A stretch of DNA of 64,000 nt from Euonymus europaeus (lineage: Eukaryota; Streptophyta; Magnoliopsida; Celastrales; Celastraceae), in NCBI GenBank assembly GCA_963580455.1, contig OY756972.1, forward strand, positions 8,261,001 to 8,325,000, given 5' to 3'. Shown here in pieces: positions 53,401-63,466 of this stretch. The translations under genes were made by a program, and so were the position numbers. The notes under the pieces were generated by a model that did no database searches, was not told the origin of the DNA, and was given only the letters and a program-made list of their open reading frames with translations. Position 1 is the stretch's first letter; every line of letters starts with the position of its first letter.

Positions 53401-56400
53401 ATGCTCCCCCGAAGACAGTGTTGAATGAAATAGTGGCCCAAAACTTGGTCAAATGGCTAAAGGATATGAAGAGCCTTGTAGGGAAGAGGAAGTTCTCAAA
53501 CAAATATTGTAGGTTCCACAAGGACCAAGGGCATGATACTGATGAATGCGTTCAACTGAAAGATGAGATTGAGGAATTGATAAGACGAGGACACCTCAAG
53601 AAATACACTGCAAATCGGGAAGAAAAACGAAGGAGAGACAATAGAGAAAATGATGACCATAGAAGGTCACGGAGGAGGGAAGATTCTCCTCCACATGAGA
53701 GAGGCACGGCAGGAACAATTGATTTCTGTGGTGTCATTATTGGAGGGTTGGCAGCAAGTGGAGAAAGTACATCAGCTGGGAGAGCATATGCTCGCCTCAC
53801 CGAACAGCCAGCCAAGGGAAAAAGAGTCAAGAGGGATGAGGATGTCATCACATTCTCAGAGAAAGATGAGGAAGGTGTTCGAGTCCCTCACGATGACGCC
53901 TTGGTAATCGATGCGGTGATCGCCAACTTTAACGTCCTGAAGATCTTGGTAGATAACGGGAGTGCAGCAGACATCCTATTCTACCACACTTTCAAAGCTA
54001 TGAAGCTTTCAGAGGATAGGCTAAAGCCGACCTCAGTACCCTTGTATGGGTTCACATGAGAGTCAGTCATACCAAAAGGAATGATAACCCTCCCAGTCAC
54101 ATTGGGGACACATCCCAGGACAGTGATGCACATGGTGGACATGTTGGTAGTTGATGTGAAGGCTTCACACAATGCCATCATAGGAAGACCACTACTTCAC
54201 AAGGTGAGAGCTGTTGTCTCAACCTATTGCTTGAAGATGAAATTCCCCACTTCGAGGGGAGTGGGTGAAGTGAAGGGAAATCAGAAGGCTTCCCGGAGCA
54301 CCTACTTCACTGAACTCAAAGAGAGGAAGAAAGAGAAGATCTCAGTAGGCAGCCTGGATATGAGAGCAGAGGAGCAGGTGTTCAAGCCTACTCCAGTAGA
54401 GCAACTTAAGAAAGTTGAGGTCACGGCTGGCTCAGAAAGAAACTTCCGTATTGGATCTCAACTTGGGGAAACAATGACCAAGGAGATCACCGAACTACTC
54501 TTAGCGAGTGTAGGAACTTTTGCCTGGAGTGCTGATGAGATGCCCGGCATAAGTGCAGAGGTGATGACGCATCGACTGAGCATCATACCCGGTGCCCGAC
54601 CAGTTAAGCAAAATAGAAGAAACTTTGCTCCCGATCGCCAAGAAGCGATCAAGGAAGATGTGAGGAAGCTGATGGATGCAGATTTCATCAGAGAAGTCCA
54701 ATATCCTGAATGGCTTGCCAATGTTGTCATGGTGAGGAAAGCCAATGGAAAGTGGAGGATGTGTGTAGATTTTACCGACTTAAATAAATTTTGTCCTAAG
54801 GATAGCTATCCACTACCAAAGATTGATCAGCTGGTAGATGCCACCTCAGGACATCAGCTCCTCAGCTTCTTGGATGCCTATTCGGGGTACCATCAGATAA
54901 AAATGCATCCCGAAGACCAAGAAGGAACTTCATTCATTACTCCTGAGGGGACGTATTGCTATAAGGTGATGCCATTCGGATTAAAGAATGCTGGAGCCAC
55001 CTATCAGCGGTTGGTGAACCATATCTTCAGAGATCAGATAGGAAAGTCCTTGGAGGCTTATGTAGATGATATGGTGGTGAAGAGCAAGAAAGCTGAGGAC
55101 CACCCTGCTGACCTGCGCAAGGTCTTTCATACACTTGATCAGTTTGGAATGAAACTTAACCCGGACAAGTGTGCCTTCGGAGTGGCATCCGGGAAGTTTC
55201 TTGGCTTTTTGGTAACCAGCAGAGGTATTGAGATGAATCCTGAAAAGGTGGAAGCAATCCTGCATATGGAGCCGCCCACAAATGCCAAGGAAGTTCAAAG
55301 GCTGACCGGCCGAGCAGCATCACTAGGAAGGTTCCTTGCTCGGTCCGGCGACAAATGTAGACCATTTTTCCAGGCATTAAAAAAGGCCAAGGAATTTGTA
55401 TGGACACCTGAGTGTCAAATTGCCTTTGAAAATCTTAAAGATTATCTAGGCCAGCCTCCTCTACTGACTTGTCCAAGAGAAGGTGAAGTCTTGTACCTCT
55501 ACCTAGCAGTATCACCACACGCGGTAAGCGCGGTGCTAGTAAGTGAGCAAGACAAGGTGCAAAGGCCAGTGTATTACATCAGCAGAATGATGGTTAGTGC
55601 AGAGACAAGGTACTCCCATGCTGAGAAGCTTGTTCTGTCACTGATAGTGGCAGCAAGGAAGCTGAGACCTTATTTCCAAGCACACTCGATAATTGTCCTG
55701 ACTGACCAGCCACTAAAACAAGTCCTCCAAAAGCCTGACACTTCAGGAAGATTAGTGAAGTGGGCTATTGAATTAGGAGAGTTTGACATTCAATACCAGC
55801 CAAGGAAGGCTATGAAGGCCCAGGCCTTAGCCGATTTTATCATAGAATGCTATAGAGAGCCCAACCAGGACATTGCCGCCACTGCACCTCAACAATGGCA
55901 ATTGTTTGTGGATGGATCCTCCAACCAAGAAGGCAGTGGTGCCGACATTCTCCTGCTCGGCCCGGGGGGAATGACCATAGCACATTCCTTGCGATTCAAT
56001 TTTAAAGCCTCGAACAATGAGGCGGAATATGAGGCTGTGCTGGCTGGACTACGCCTTGCTGAGCAGCTGGAAGTTAAAAATTTGATTGTTCATAGTGACT
56101 CACAACTGGTCACGGAGCAAATCAAAGGAGAATACGAAGCAAGAGGACCAAGTATGATTAAGTACTTGGCAAAAGTACATGAACTGATGGAAAGGATACA
56201 AAAGGTGGAGGTAAGGCAGATACCTAGAGGGGAGAACTCAAGGGCCGACGTGTTAGCACGATTGGCGTCTGCCTCCTCAGCACAGGTACCCACCTCAGTT
56301 CAAGTGGAGATACTCCCGCAGAAGAGCATCGAAGTACAAACTTTGATGGCGGATATTGATGTCGGTCATGAGCCGAGTTGGAAGGATCCGATCAAGAAGT

Positions 56401-57608
56401 ACTTGGAGGACGGAAGTTTGCCTAAAGATCGCAACCAAGCAAAAAGCCTCCGAAGAAGAGCAGCTAGGTATACCCTGATCCAGGGAGAGTTGTATCGAAG
56501 ATCCTTCACTCTTCCATATCTGAAATGTCTAGCACCCAGAGATGCGGACTATGCGCTCCGAGAAGTGCATGAGGGGATATGTGGAAGCCACGTAGGATCC
56601 AGGACCCTAAGTCATAAGGTGCTGAGATGCGGGTACTATTGGCCTACCATGATGGAAGATGCTAAGAAGCTCGTACAGAAGTGCGATAAGTGTCAAAGGC
56701 ACTCAAATGTGCCGAGAGTACCCTCATCGGACATTATCCCCATCTAAAATCCTTGTCCATTTGCACAATGGGGCATGGATCTCCTTGGACCATTCGTTCA
56801 GACATTGGGGCAGAGGAGGAACCTTATTGTTGCCGTTGATTACTTCACTTAATGGATAGAGGTGGAACCATTGGCAGCCATCTCGGAACAGAAAGTGATG
56901 GACTTCATATGGAGAACCATTGTTTGCAGATATGGCTTGCCACAAGCCCTCGTGGTGGACAATGGAAGACAATTTGTGAGCAGAAAGATGCACAAGTTCT
57001 GCGAAGACCTTAGCATTGACCTAAGGATTACCTCTGTGGCACATCCCCAGGCTAATGGGCAGGCAGAAGTGACAAACCGGACTATCCTTGAAGGACTGAA
57101 GACAAGGCTGGATGGAGCAAAGGGGAGATGGGTTGAAGAACTACCTAGTGTGCTGTGGTCATACCGCACTACTCCTCGGACATCAACAGGTGAAACTCCA
57201 TTCTCTCTCTCCTTCGGGACCGAGGCAGTCATCCCGATCGAAATTGGAGCCCCGTCATTGAGGGTTACCAACTTCGAAGAATCAATGAATGATGAGCTGT
57301 TGCTGAACAACCTGGATCTCCTAGAAGAGACTAGGGAGAATGCAAGGATCCGGACTGCTGCCTATAAACAGAGAACAGCTCAGTACCACAACAGACGAGT
57401 AAAGAGGAGAAGTTTCTCTGTTGGAGACCTTGTGCTGAGAAAGGTAATTGCTACAGGTAAACATCCAGGTAAGCTAGGTGAAAATTGGGAAGGACCCTAC
57501 TTAGTTGTGAAAATCTTAAAAGAAGGCACATACAAAATCGAAGATCCAAGGAAGCCCGGGGAGATGAGACCCTGGAATGTCGACAATCTTCGGAGATACT
57601 ATGTGTAA
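53400..57608 (+). pseudogene. Tat pol: PR, RT, RNase H, second RNase H, integrase
   Basis: One frame with three in-frame stops: TGA 54057, TAA 56745, TAA 56850. A CRFHKDQGHDTDEC zinc-like motif opens it. The protease site is ILVDNGSAADILF (~53945). RT: DFTDLNKFCPKDSYPLPKID, SFLDAYSGYHQIKMHPED, EAYVDDMVVKS (YVDD intact). RNase H 1: LAVSPHAVSAVLVSEQD, VLTDQPLKQVL. RNase H 2: LFVDGSSNQEGSGA, NNEAEYEAVLAGLRLA, VHSDSQLV, ENSRADVLARLAS, with D-E-D-D kept. Integrase: H-H-C-C zinc finger ending KCDKCQRH; the core MDLLGP, VVDNGRQFVS, HPQANGQAEVTN keeps D-D-E; then GDLVLRKV at the tail. The two integrase stops cut the core. Confidence 0.93.
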
Positions 57609-57857
57609 TGCCTTATTGTAACACATGATGTTTTTATTTCTATGTATCTGCTTTTCAGCTTTGAACATGCAGGAATGAATAAAAGTTCAGGTCTCTTTCC
57701 CAAAATAAAGCATCACAATGCAGGAGAAGGCTTTGACCTGGACAACATGTAAACTTAGCCAAAAAATTGGCTAAGTATCAATGTCATACCGACCAACGTC
57801 ACAAGATGACAAGGCAGAATCAAATTTCCCAAAAGAGGAAATGAAGACATCATAAGC
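57609..57857 (+). other. Spacer after Tat pol
   Basis: Non-coding DNA between the pol stop and the palindrome array. One half-unit (CATACCGACCAACG, ~57784) belongs to the array family. Confidence 0.6.
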
Positions 57858-58261
57858 CTGGTCGGCCAACCGACCAGGATAATATCCACACAACATTGAA
57901 GACTTCAGCCCTAATAAAAAGGGTCCAAACGCCACAGTCGGTCTACCGACCAAGATGGCCTTCCAGACCTTCCTAAAAGGAAGAAGGATCTTCAAAGATC
58001 AACGCCACAGTCGGCCTACCGACGAGGATGGCATTCCAATATTCCTAAAAGGAATAAAAAGCTTCTGAAGTCATGGTCGGCATACCGACCAGGCAATCAA
58101 AACATGAAGATTTTGATCAAGAAAGCAAGAAGACACAAAGACCCTGGGAGGCCTACCGACCAGAGAAGTATCTTCAACTCTGAAATACTTAAGAAAATTT
58201 GAGACTTAAAAGTCCAAAAAAAAAAAAAAAATATAAGAAGGCTGGTCGGCTTACCGACCAG
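57858..58261. repeat. Spaced GGTCGGCNTACCGACC palindromes
   Basis: Six near-perfect 16-20-bp palindromes: CTGGTCGGCCAACCGACCAG (57858), CAGTCGGTCTACCGACCAAG (57935), AGTCGGCCTACCGACGAG (~58009), TGGTCGGCATACCGACCAGG (58074), GGGAGGCCTACCGACCAG (~58146), CTGGTCGGCTTACCGACCAG (58242). Spacing is 66-96 bp. Each could form a stem-loop in DNA or RNA. The array lies between the ends of two converging genes: pol on plus and the antisense gene on minus. Confidence 0.88.
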
Positions 58262-58422
58262 AAAGGCACAATGACCTTCAAACAAAAAATATATATACAC
58301 AAGTATATAAATTGCACTACCGAGCAGTCATGAATTCTGATTTCATTAAATTAAAACAGGTTCATTACAAGTCAAGAACAAAGCAAAAAGGGCTAAGCCC
58401 ATACAACAAAGATCCTAAGGAT

Positions 58423-60632
58423 CTAAGGAAGAAGAGCTCCAGAGCCGTACTCCTCGGCAGTGGGCACATTGGATGGAAGAGCTGAAGGTATCTCCTCGGT
58501 TGTATCAGCAATTGGTAGAGGAGCCTGACTTGGTGCTTCTTGGTCAGCCTCCAGGTTCTCCTCCTCTACTACTTCAACCTCCTCATCGGATGCCTCCTCA
58601 TCAGAGAAATCCATCTCACCAAGTCCCCTCTTCCTCCTCTGCTCAGCCTTCCTGAAGGCTTCTAGAATCTCTTCCTTGGACTCCTCAAGATGATCCCTTC
58701 CCATGAGAGAAGGGCACAAAGGCGTCAGGATGGAAGAATCCAGGCCAGCCTTAACAAGTAGCTTCCTGGACTCTTTAACCCCTCCTCGGAAGCCATAGAA
58801 GCCCTCTTCCCTCAATGCAGCCTTGAAGTCCTCAGAATCCTTGAACTTCTGGATTGTCTGCTGCTCGGCATCACCAAGGAGACGTTGGTAGGTTTCCTCA
58901 GCGTTCTTCAATTTGCGCTCCAAGGAGACCACCCTCTCCTTCATCTCCTTTCGTTGCCGAGCAGCCTTCTCCATCTGAGCAGAGTGAGCCTGCTGCATCT
59001 CCTCCACCTCGGCCTTCATCAAATTGAGCTCATTTTTGGCTTTGGTGGCACGCTCCACGGCAGCATCGGCCCTATCCCTTTGAACGGTTTCCTCATAGGC
59101 AAACCGAGCAATGCCTGAGGGAAGGGCAGAGAGGTGGACAGCAGTCTGAAAAGAAGAAATGACTTAGAAAAAATTCATCAAAAAGAAAAGTTACCGAGCT
59201 GAGGAGAAGGAGCCCATACCTGCATGAAGAGGGAGTTCATCTGGGTCAGATGCTCCATAGCAGTCAGATTAGACACCCTGTCATAGTCTGCAGGGGTTGG
59301 CAAGTGCTTCAGCATCTCGGTAGCCACTCTTGGGTTGACTACCCTGTCGGTCTTGCTGACATCCCATTCTGGAGTATGCCGAGCAGAATCCTCCTCGGCA
59401 ATGGGTCCCAGAGGAGGATCGTTCACCTGCCGAGGGATCTGGTAAGGACCTGACCGAGGAGTCCCTATCCTAGGAGAAGGAACAGTTCGTGTTACCGTAG
59501 TAACCGAGGTTGTAGCTCCAGTGAGGGCAATCTCAGACGCCGTAGTCTCCCCTGTCGCCCCCACACGTGGCCTCTTAGGGTCCTTACCCTTGCCACTTTT
59601 CTTCCTCTTCTGTTGCCGAGGAGCAGGGGCAGCGTTCATTGCCATGTACTCAGAAAGGTCGGCCATATCTGCAAAGCATGACCACAAGTCAAGTGAATAC
59701 CGATCAGTAATGATGGATAAAATGGTTGAAAAATCAAAAATATGCAAACCTTGCCGAGATCCGTAACAAAAATTAGAAACCGAGAAGTCCTGTGGATTGA
59801 ACTTCATGTCGGTCTCGGTCCCAACAACGAGGAGTTCCTTCCAGGCTTCGTATAACTTTAACTCCTCACCCTTCAACTGGGGAGGACGGTTAAACTGATC
59901 GGTAAGAGGTACCGACCAGGTGGTACGGAAAGGGAGTTCCTCCCCTTCAGGAAGAGGAACTCGGACAAAGATGTAGGAATTTTTCCATCTCTTGATGGAC
60001 TGGTTGTACAGTGGGATCTTAAGTCCTGGCTTGAGTTTTAAGTAGAAAAGACCAGGGGAGTTCGGTAGATGACACAGAAGACACAGGTGTTGTATAACCA
60101 AGGAGGAGATACCAAGGTGGTATCTGTGAGAAAGACAAAGAATGTTGGCCAGAAAGTGCCAGGAATTGGGTGCCAGAATGGCTGGAGAGAGATTGAACCG
60201 ACGAAGAAGACTGGTTATGGCTGGTGGGAAAGTAATCCTAGCACCTGCTTGGAGTGACCGAAGTGAGATGAAAAACTCGCCTCTCCTAGGTCGAAAAGGA
60301 GACTCACCCTCACCCACACGTCGGTATGGAAAGGGCAGACCACACTTGGCCACCACCTCGTCAATATAGTTGTTGGATAGGTCACAGGAAAGGTAGGTCG
60401 GTTCAGGGATGCTGTCATCGGTACCTCCACCCCTCTCATTAAGAGGAGGTAGGTCATGGGGGGCATACTCAACAGGATACTCTACCGAGGAAAACTCCAC
60501 AAAATTACGTTTTGTTAAGGGAGGATTGGTTTGGGTGATAACTACCTCATCGGTAGAGGTAGTTGCTCGGTCACTACCAGTGGTGGAGGTTGAAAGGCCA
60601 GAAATAGACGTACTAGAACTAGAAGAAGACAT
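58423..60632 (-). CDS. Tat antisense gene (aORF), Transposase_28-like
   Basis: The ATG at 60632 opens a 484-codon frame (MSSSSSSTSISGLSTSTTGS). Its middle, LPFPYRRVGEGESPFRPRRG, then LQAGARITFPPAITSLLRRF, then NSWHFLANILC, resembles the 'putative gypsy type transposon' domain (Pfam Transposase_28). That domain is known from antisense ORFs of Tat elements. A GT-AG intron at 59219-59146 (CATGCAG|GTATGG, TTCTTTTCAG|ACTGCT) joins it in frame to a 240-codon exon (59145-58423). That exon has a Glu/Lys-rich coiled coil and an acidic tail. A second possible 81-bp intron (59749-59669) keeps the frame either way. The product is 711 or 684 aa. No lesion is seen. Function unknown; lysine-rich KKSGKGKDPKRPR suggests a nuclear signal. 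Confidence 0.82.
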
Positions 60633-60760
60633 GGCTTACCTAGAAGATTGCTCGGTATGTCAAAATTGGAGGGTTGACTCTTTATCTTGCTCGGTATGTA
60701 CTACTGCTCGGTAAAAGCTCTCAAATTTCAGAAGAAGTATGGAATGACTCGTTCCCAGGT

Positions 60761-60769
60761 CCTTTTATA
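60761..60769 (-). promoter_or_regulatory. TATA box of the antisense gene
   Basis: TATAAAAGG on the minus strand, about 130 bp upstream of the ATG at 60632, outside the LTR. It gives a plausible 5' UTR of ~100 bases. Confidence 0.6.
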
Positions 60770-60923
60770 GCAATAGATCAATCTCAGATCAACGGCCAGC
60801 AACAGATGACCAATGAACCGCGCAGACATGGACCGTTGATCTAAGGGTCTGAGCTGTCATCTCCTCATTAATGGAATGGCATAATAACTCCTCTCATCGA
60901 TCTGCGCAGAGCGACGCCTCGAT

Positions 60924-60942
60924 AAGGGAGTTGGGGGGCAAC
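60924..60942 (+). other. Tat polypurine tract
   Basis: AAGGGAGTTGGGGGGCAAC directly before the 3' LTR, the primer for plus-strand DNA. Confidence 0.75.
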
Positions 60943-61506
60943 TGATATTACAAAAATACCCCCACCAATGGTGCTCCGCCACGTCATATGTGGACCAAAA
61001 GACTCTTCATGCCTACCAGGCAGTCTCCTCGGTAAGAGTGCACCAGCTGGACCTACCAAGGTGAAAACCAGCTGGATATGGTCCACAATCATAATGGAAA
61101 GACCCACTTCAACAGTGGTCTCCAGCCCTATATAAAGCTCAGCAAGTCAGGTATTATCCAACGAAATCACAATCTAAACTTTGGCTAAGAGAGAGCTCTA
61201 GTCCGAGGAGCTTGTCTGATTGAATACCTACTGACTTGAGCGTCGGAGCGCCAACGCCAGAGGACACCTCTGGCACGGCCTTTAGCTCACCTTTGTTTGT
61301 TGTGCTCAGTTTCCAGACTGCTTAGCTGATCAACCTGGACCGCCCTACCAGCCTGGTCGGTAAGCTGCCTGACAGGCTACCTAACTGGTCAACCAAGACT
61401 GCCTTGCTCGGCTGATTGGCTTCCTGGAAGGATCTTCGTCTGTGCATCACTGCAGGTCTGACCCACTGAACGTCTTCTCGGTAGTGACACCTTTTTGACG
61501 TCATCA
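60943..61506 (+). repeat. Tat 3' LTR
   Basis: 564 bp, same length as the 5' LTR and about eight substitutions by eye (for example CATGC for CATGG at ~61014, CAACGAA for CAACGGA at ~61161, GGTAGTG for GGTAATG at ~61481). Confidence 0.95.
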
Positions 61507-61639
61507 ACTGGAGTTTAAGAAGACAGGAAATTAAAAAAATAAACAAATAAATGTTACATATAATTATATACGGCTCCACAAGGGTTAAGATCGTTTTATT
61601 TAATTGATAAGAACAATTTTAATGGCCTTGGGGAGAGTG

Positions 61640-61976
61640 GAGTTGTAATTGCTATAATGTATTTTTGTTTTTTTCCCCTTTATTCCATATCTATTCATGA
61701 GGGATTACACATTCAGAATTTCTGATGCACGTTCCTTTGAGTAGAGCCGCGCGGCTCCACTTAAAAAAAATTATTTTTTTTTAAGTACAGCCGTGCGGCT
61801 CTACTTAAAAAAATCAATTTTTGTCAGACTACTTTTTCAGTTTTGTTTGCAGCAACTAGTCTGACATGATATAAATTGCCACGTAGGCTCGGCATGGTAG
61901 AATCGGAAATAAGTTTAGTCCAATGCTAATATCGAAAATAATTTTTGTACGGCTGCTACAAAAGGAAAAAAATTCT
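61640..61976 (-). repeat. MULE right terminal inverted repeat
   Basis: On the minus strand it begins AGAATTTTTTTCCTTTTGTA and runs parallel to the left repeat. Two palindromes, GTAGAGCCGCGCGGCTCCAC (61741) and GTACAGCCGTGCGGCTCTAC (61784), have kept near-perfect arms. Followed by the second GTAAATCAA (61977-61985). Confidence 0.9.
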
Positions 61977-61985
61977 GTAAATCAA

Positions 61986-63464
61986 CCCACCACTAGGCAC
62001 CCTAGGCAAATCCCCTATGTTTGTGAAAAAGCAAGCAATAAGTTGGAGAAAACTAAGCAATAATCTGCCACTACTTCCCTTCTCCCTCAATGCGCAGCCC
62101 AACAACTTTATTATATAAAGCTAAAACACCCATGTCATTCAACATCGCTCATATAACTAGTCATATCTATTGCTAGTTCTCCTCGATTACTTTATTACAC
62201 GTGTGCATTCCCTATCCCCCACTAGGCAACCCTCTTCTTCCAAATTCCAACTCATGTAACATGTTCAAATAGTAACAAGGGTCACACGTGTTGTTTTCTT
62301 GTCCTCCTCCCATGAGGCCATTCTTTCACTTTTTTGTGAAGGGTTGATACGCTTATACCTTTCCCTATACTTCCTTGCATATAAGGTGCTAGCACCGTTG
62401 GAAATGCCCAAACGGTGATAAACCTAGTGGCCCAATCAATGATAGTGGAAATTGACACACAAGGTCCCTGTCGGTTTTTCTTCTCGATGTGTTTATTCTT
62501 CTTCTTTGTTGGCGCCTTTATGTTCTTATGCACTTATCTTTATAACATAAAGGATTCAACAAAGGGCTGCCAACCAATTAGAAATTGTGAACATTACTAG
62601 TGCTGCCTCGGATTGTTCTGTATCCCCATGCCATCCTTTGTGGCTTATTGTCCTTTATGCATGTCCTCACATGTCTTAGCGTATTTTCAATTGGTCGCAG
62701 GAGAAATTCATTGAGCAATTTCGTGAAGAAGCTTACGAATTTTTGGTCAAGGACTGTAGGAAGTCTCTAGGTTACAAGCAACTAGGTAACCCCTCTCTGT
62801 CATGAAGAATAGATTAATTTCCTTTTTGTTGATTTTTGCCACTTCCTACAAGCTTTGAAAAACATCCGACCATAAAAAAATTTCCTGAGCATTTCTTGTC
62901 AATTGAACTCAATTTTGGGTGTTGCATATGTATTTAGTAACATTGTTTGAACTTAAAAATTAATTTGTCATAGCTTAACAATGTCCTATTTGTTTTGCAT
63001 GCCAATAATGCATATTTCATTCAAGATTAAGGATCTTTGATGCAATTAATATCCAATTTGAACTGTGGAATAATTCTTACTAATTAAAAAAATACTTTTT
63101 TTTTTGTTGGAGTTTAACCTTTCGGTTACTTTACGTAACAGTGGGTAGTAACTTTTGATAATAATGGAGGACCAAACTCGAAAGATAGGGAAAGGTGTTT
63201 TTTATATATTTTAGTTCCCAAATTTTCATTATGACTACTTTGACCACTTCTGTGGGAGTGGGAGTGAAAGTGTGTGTGAGAGGCTATTTTGTCAAACTCT
63301 ATATGCTTTTCGAAGCGGCAATATCACTACTTCCTGTCATAATGTAAACATAATGTATGCATTTAATATGTTTTTGTACGTATAGAAAAAAAAAACATGT
63401 TTGATCAAATAAAGCAATTGATAATATATAAGTAAATGTGTATCGAGTTCATGTTCATGTGCAG
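61986..63464. other. Mostly unassigned; possible upstream exon
   Basis: A TATATAAAG-like word lies at about 62113. The frame EKFIEQFREEAYEFLVKDCR (62701-62785) is bounded by an acceptor (TCGCAG) and a donor (CTAG|GTAACC). Its phase fits the next exon at 63465, so it may be an upstream exon of the transposase gene. The 62282-62600 open frames show no family match. Confidence 0.35.
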
Positions 63465-63466
63465 AT

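Larger units (their letters stand above)
51580..61506 (+). mobile_element. Tat-lineage Ty3/gypsy element, 9.9 kb
   Basis: Two 564-bp LTRs, TG...CA ends, and a perfect 5-bp target duplication ACTGG (51575-51579, 61507-61511). Order: LTR, TGGCGCC primer site, gag-pol, palindrome array, antisense gene, purine tract, LTR. Pol has a second, archaeal-type RNase H between the gypsy RNase H and integrase, the mark of the Tat lineage. By eye the LTRs differ at about eight positions (98.6% identity), so it inserted recently. Gag-pol carries five lesions. It sits inside the MULE. Confidence 0.95.
49346..61976 (-). mobile_element. MULE (Mutator-like) with a gypsy element inside
   Basis: Long inverted repeats (about 49346-49690 and 61640-61976) and a perfect 9-bp target duplication define the element. 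It spans 12,631 bp, of which 9,932 are the Tat insertion plus its duplicated ACTGG, so the MULE itself is 2,699 bp. It holds a transposase gene on the minus strand, truncated inside the catalytic domain. It inserted exactly at the end of the CACTA sequence. Confidence 0.92.

Noticed and set aside
53552..55407. Minus-strand open frames of 66-105 codons
   Set aside because: They are shadows of the Tat pol frame.
57858..58261. CRISPR array from repeated palindromes at ~70-bp spacing
   Set aside because: The context is a plant retrotransposon, repeats vary, and spacers share sequence (CCTAAAAGGAA).
62282..62600. 83-codon minus and 61-codon plus frames
   Set aside because: They overlap each other and lack any motif.
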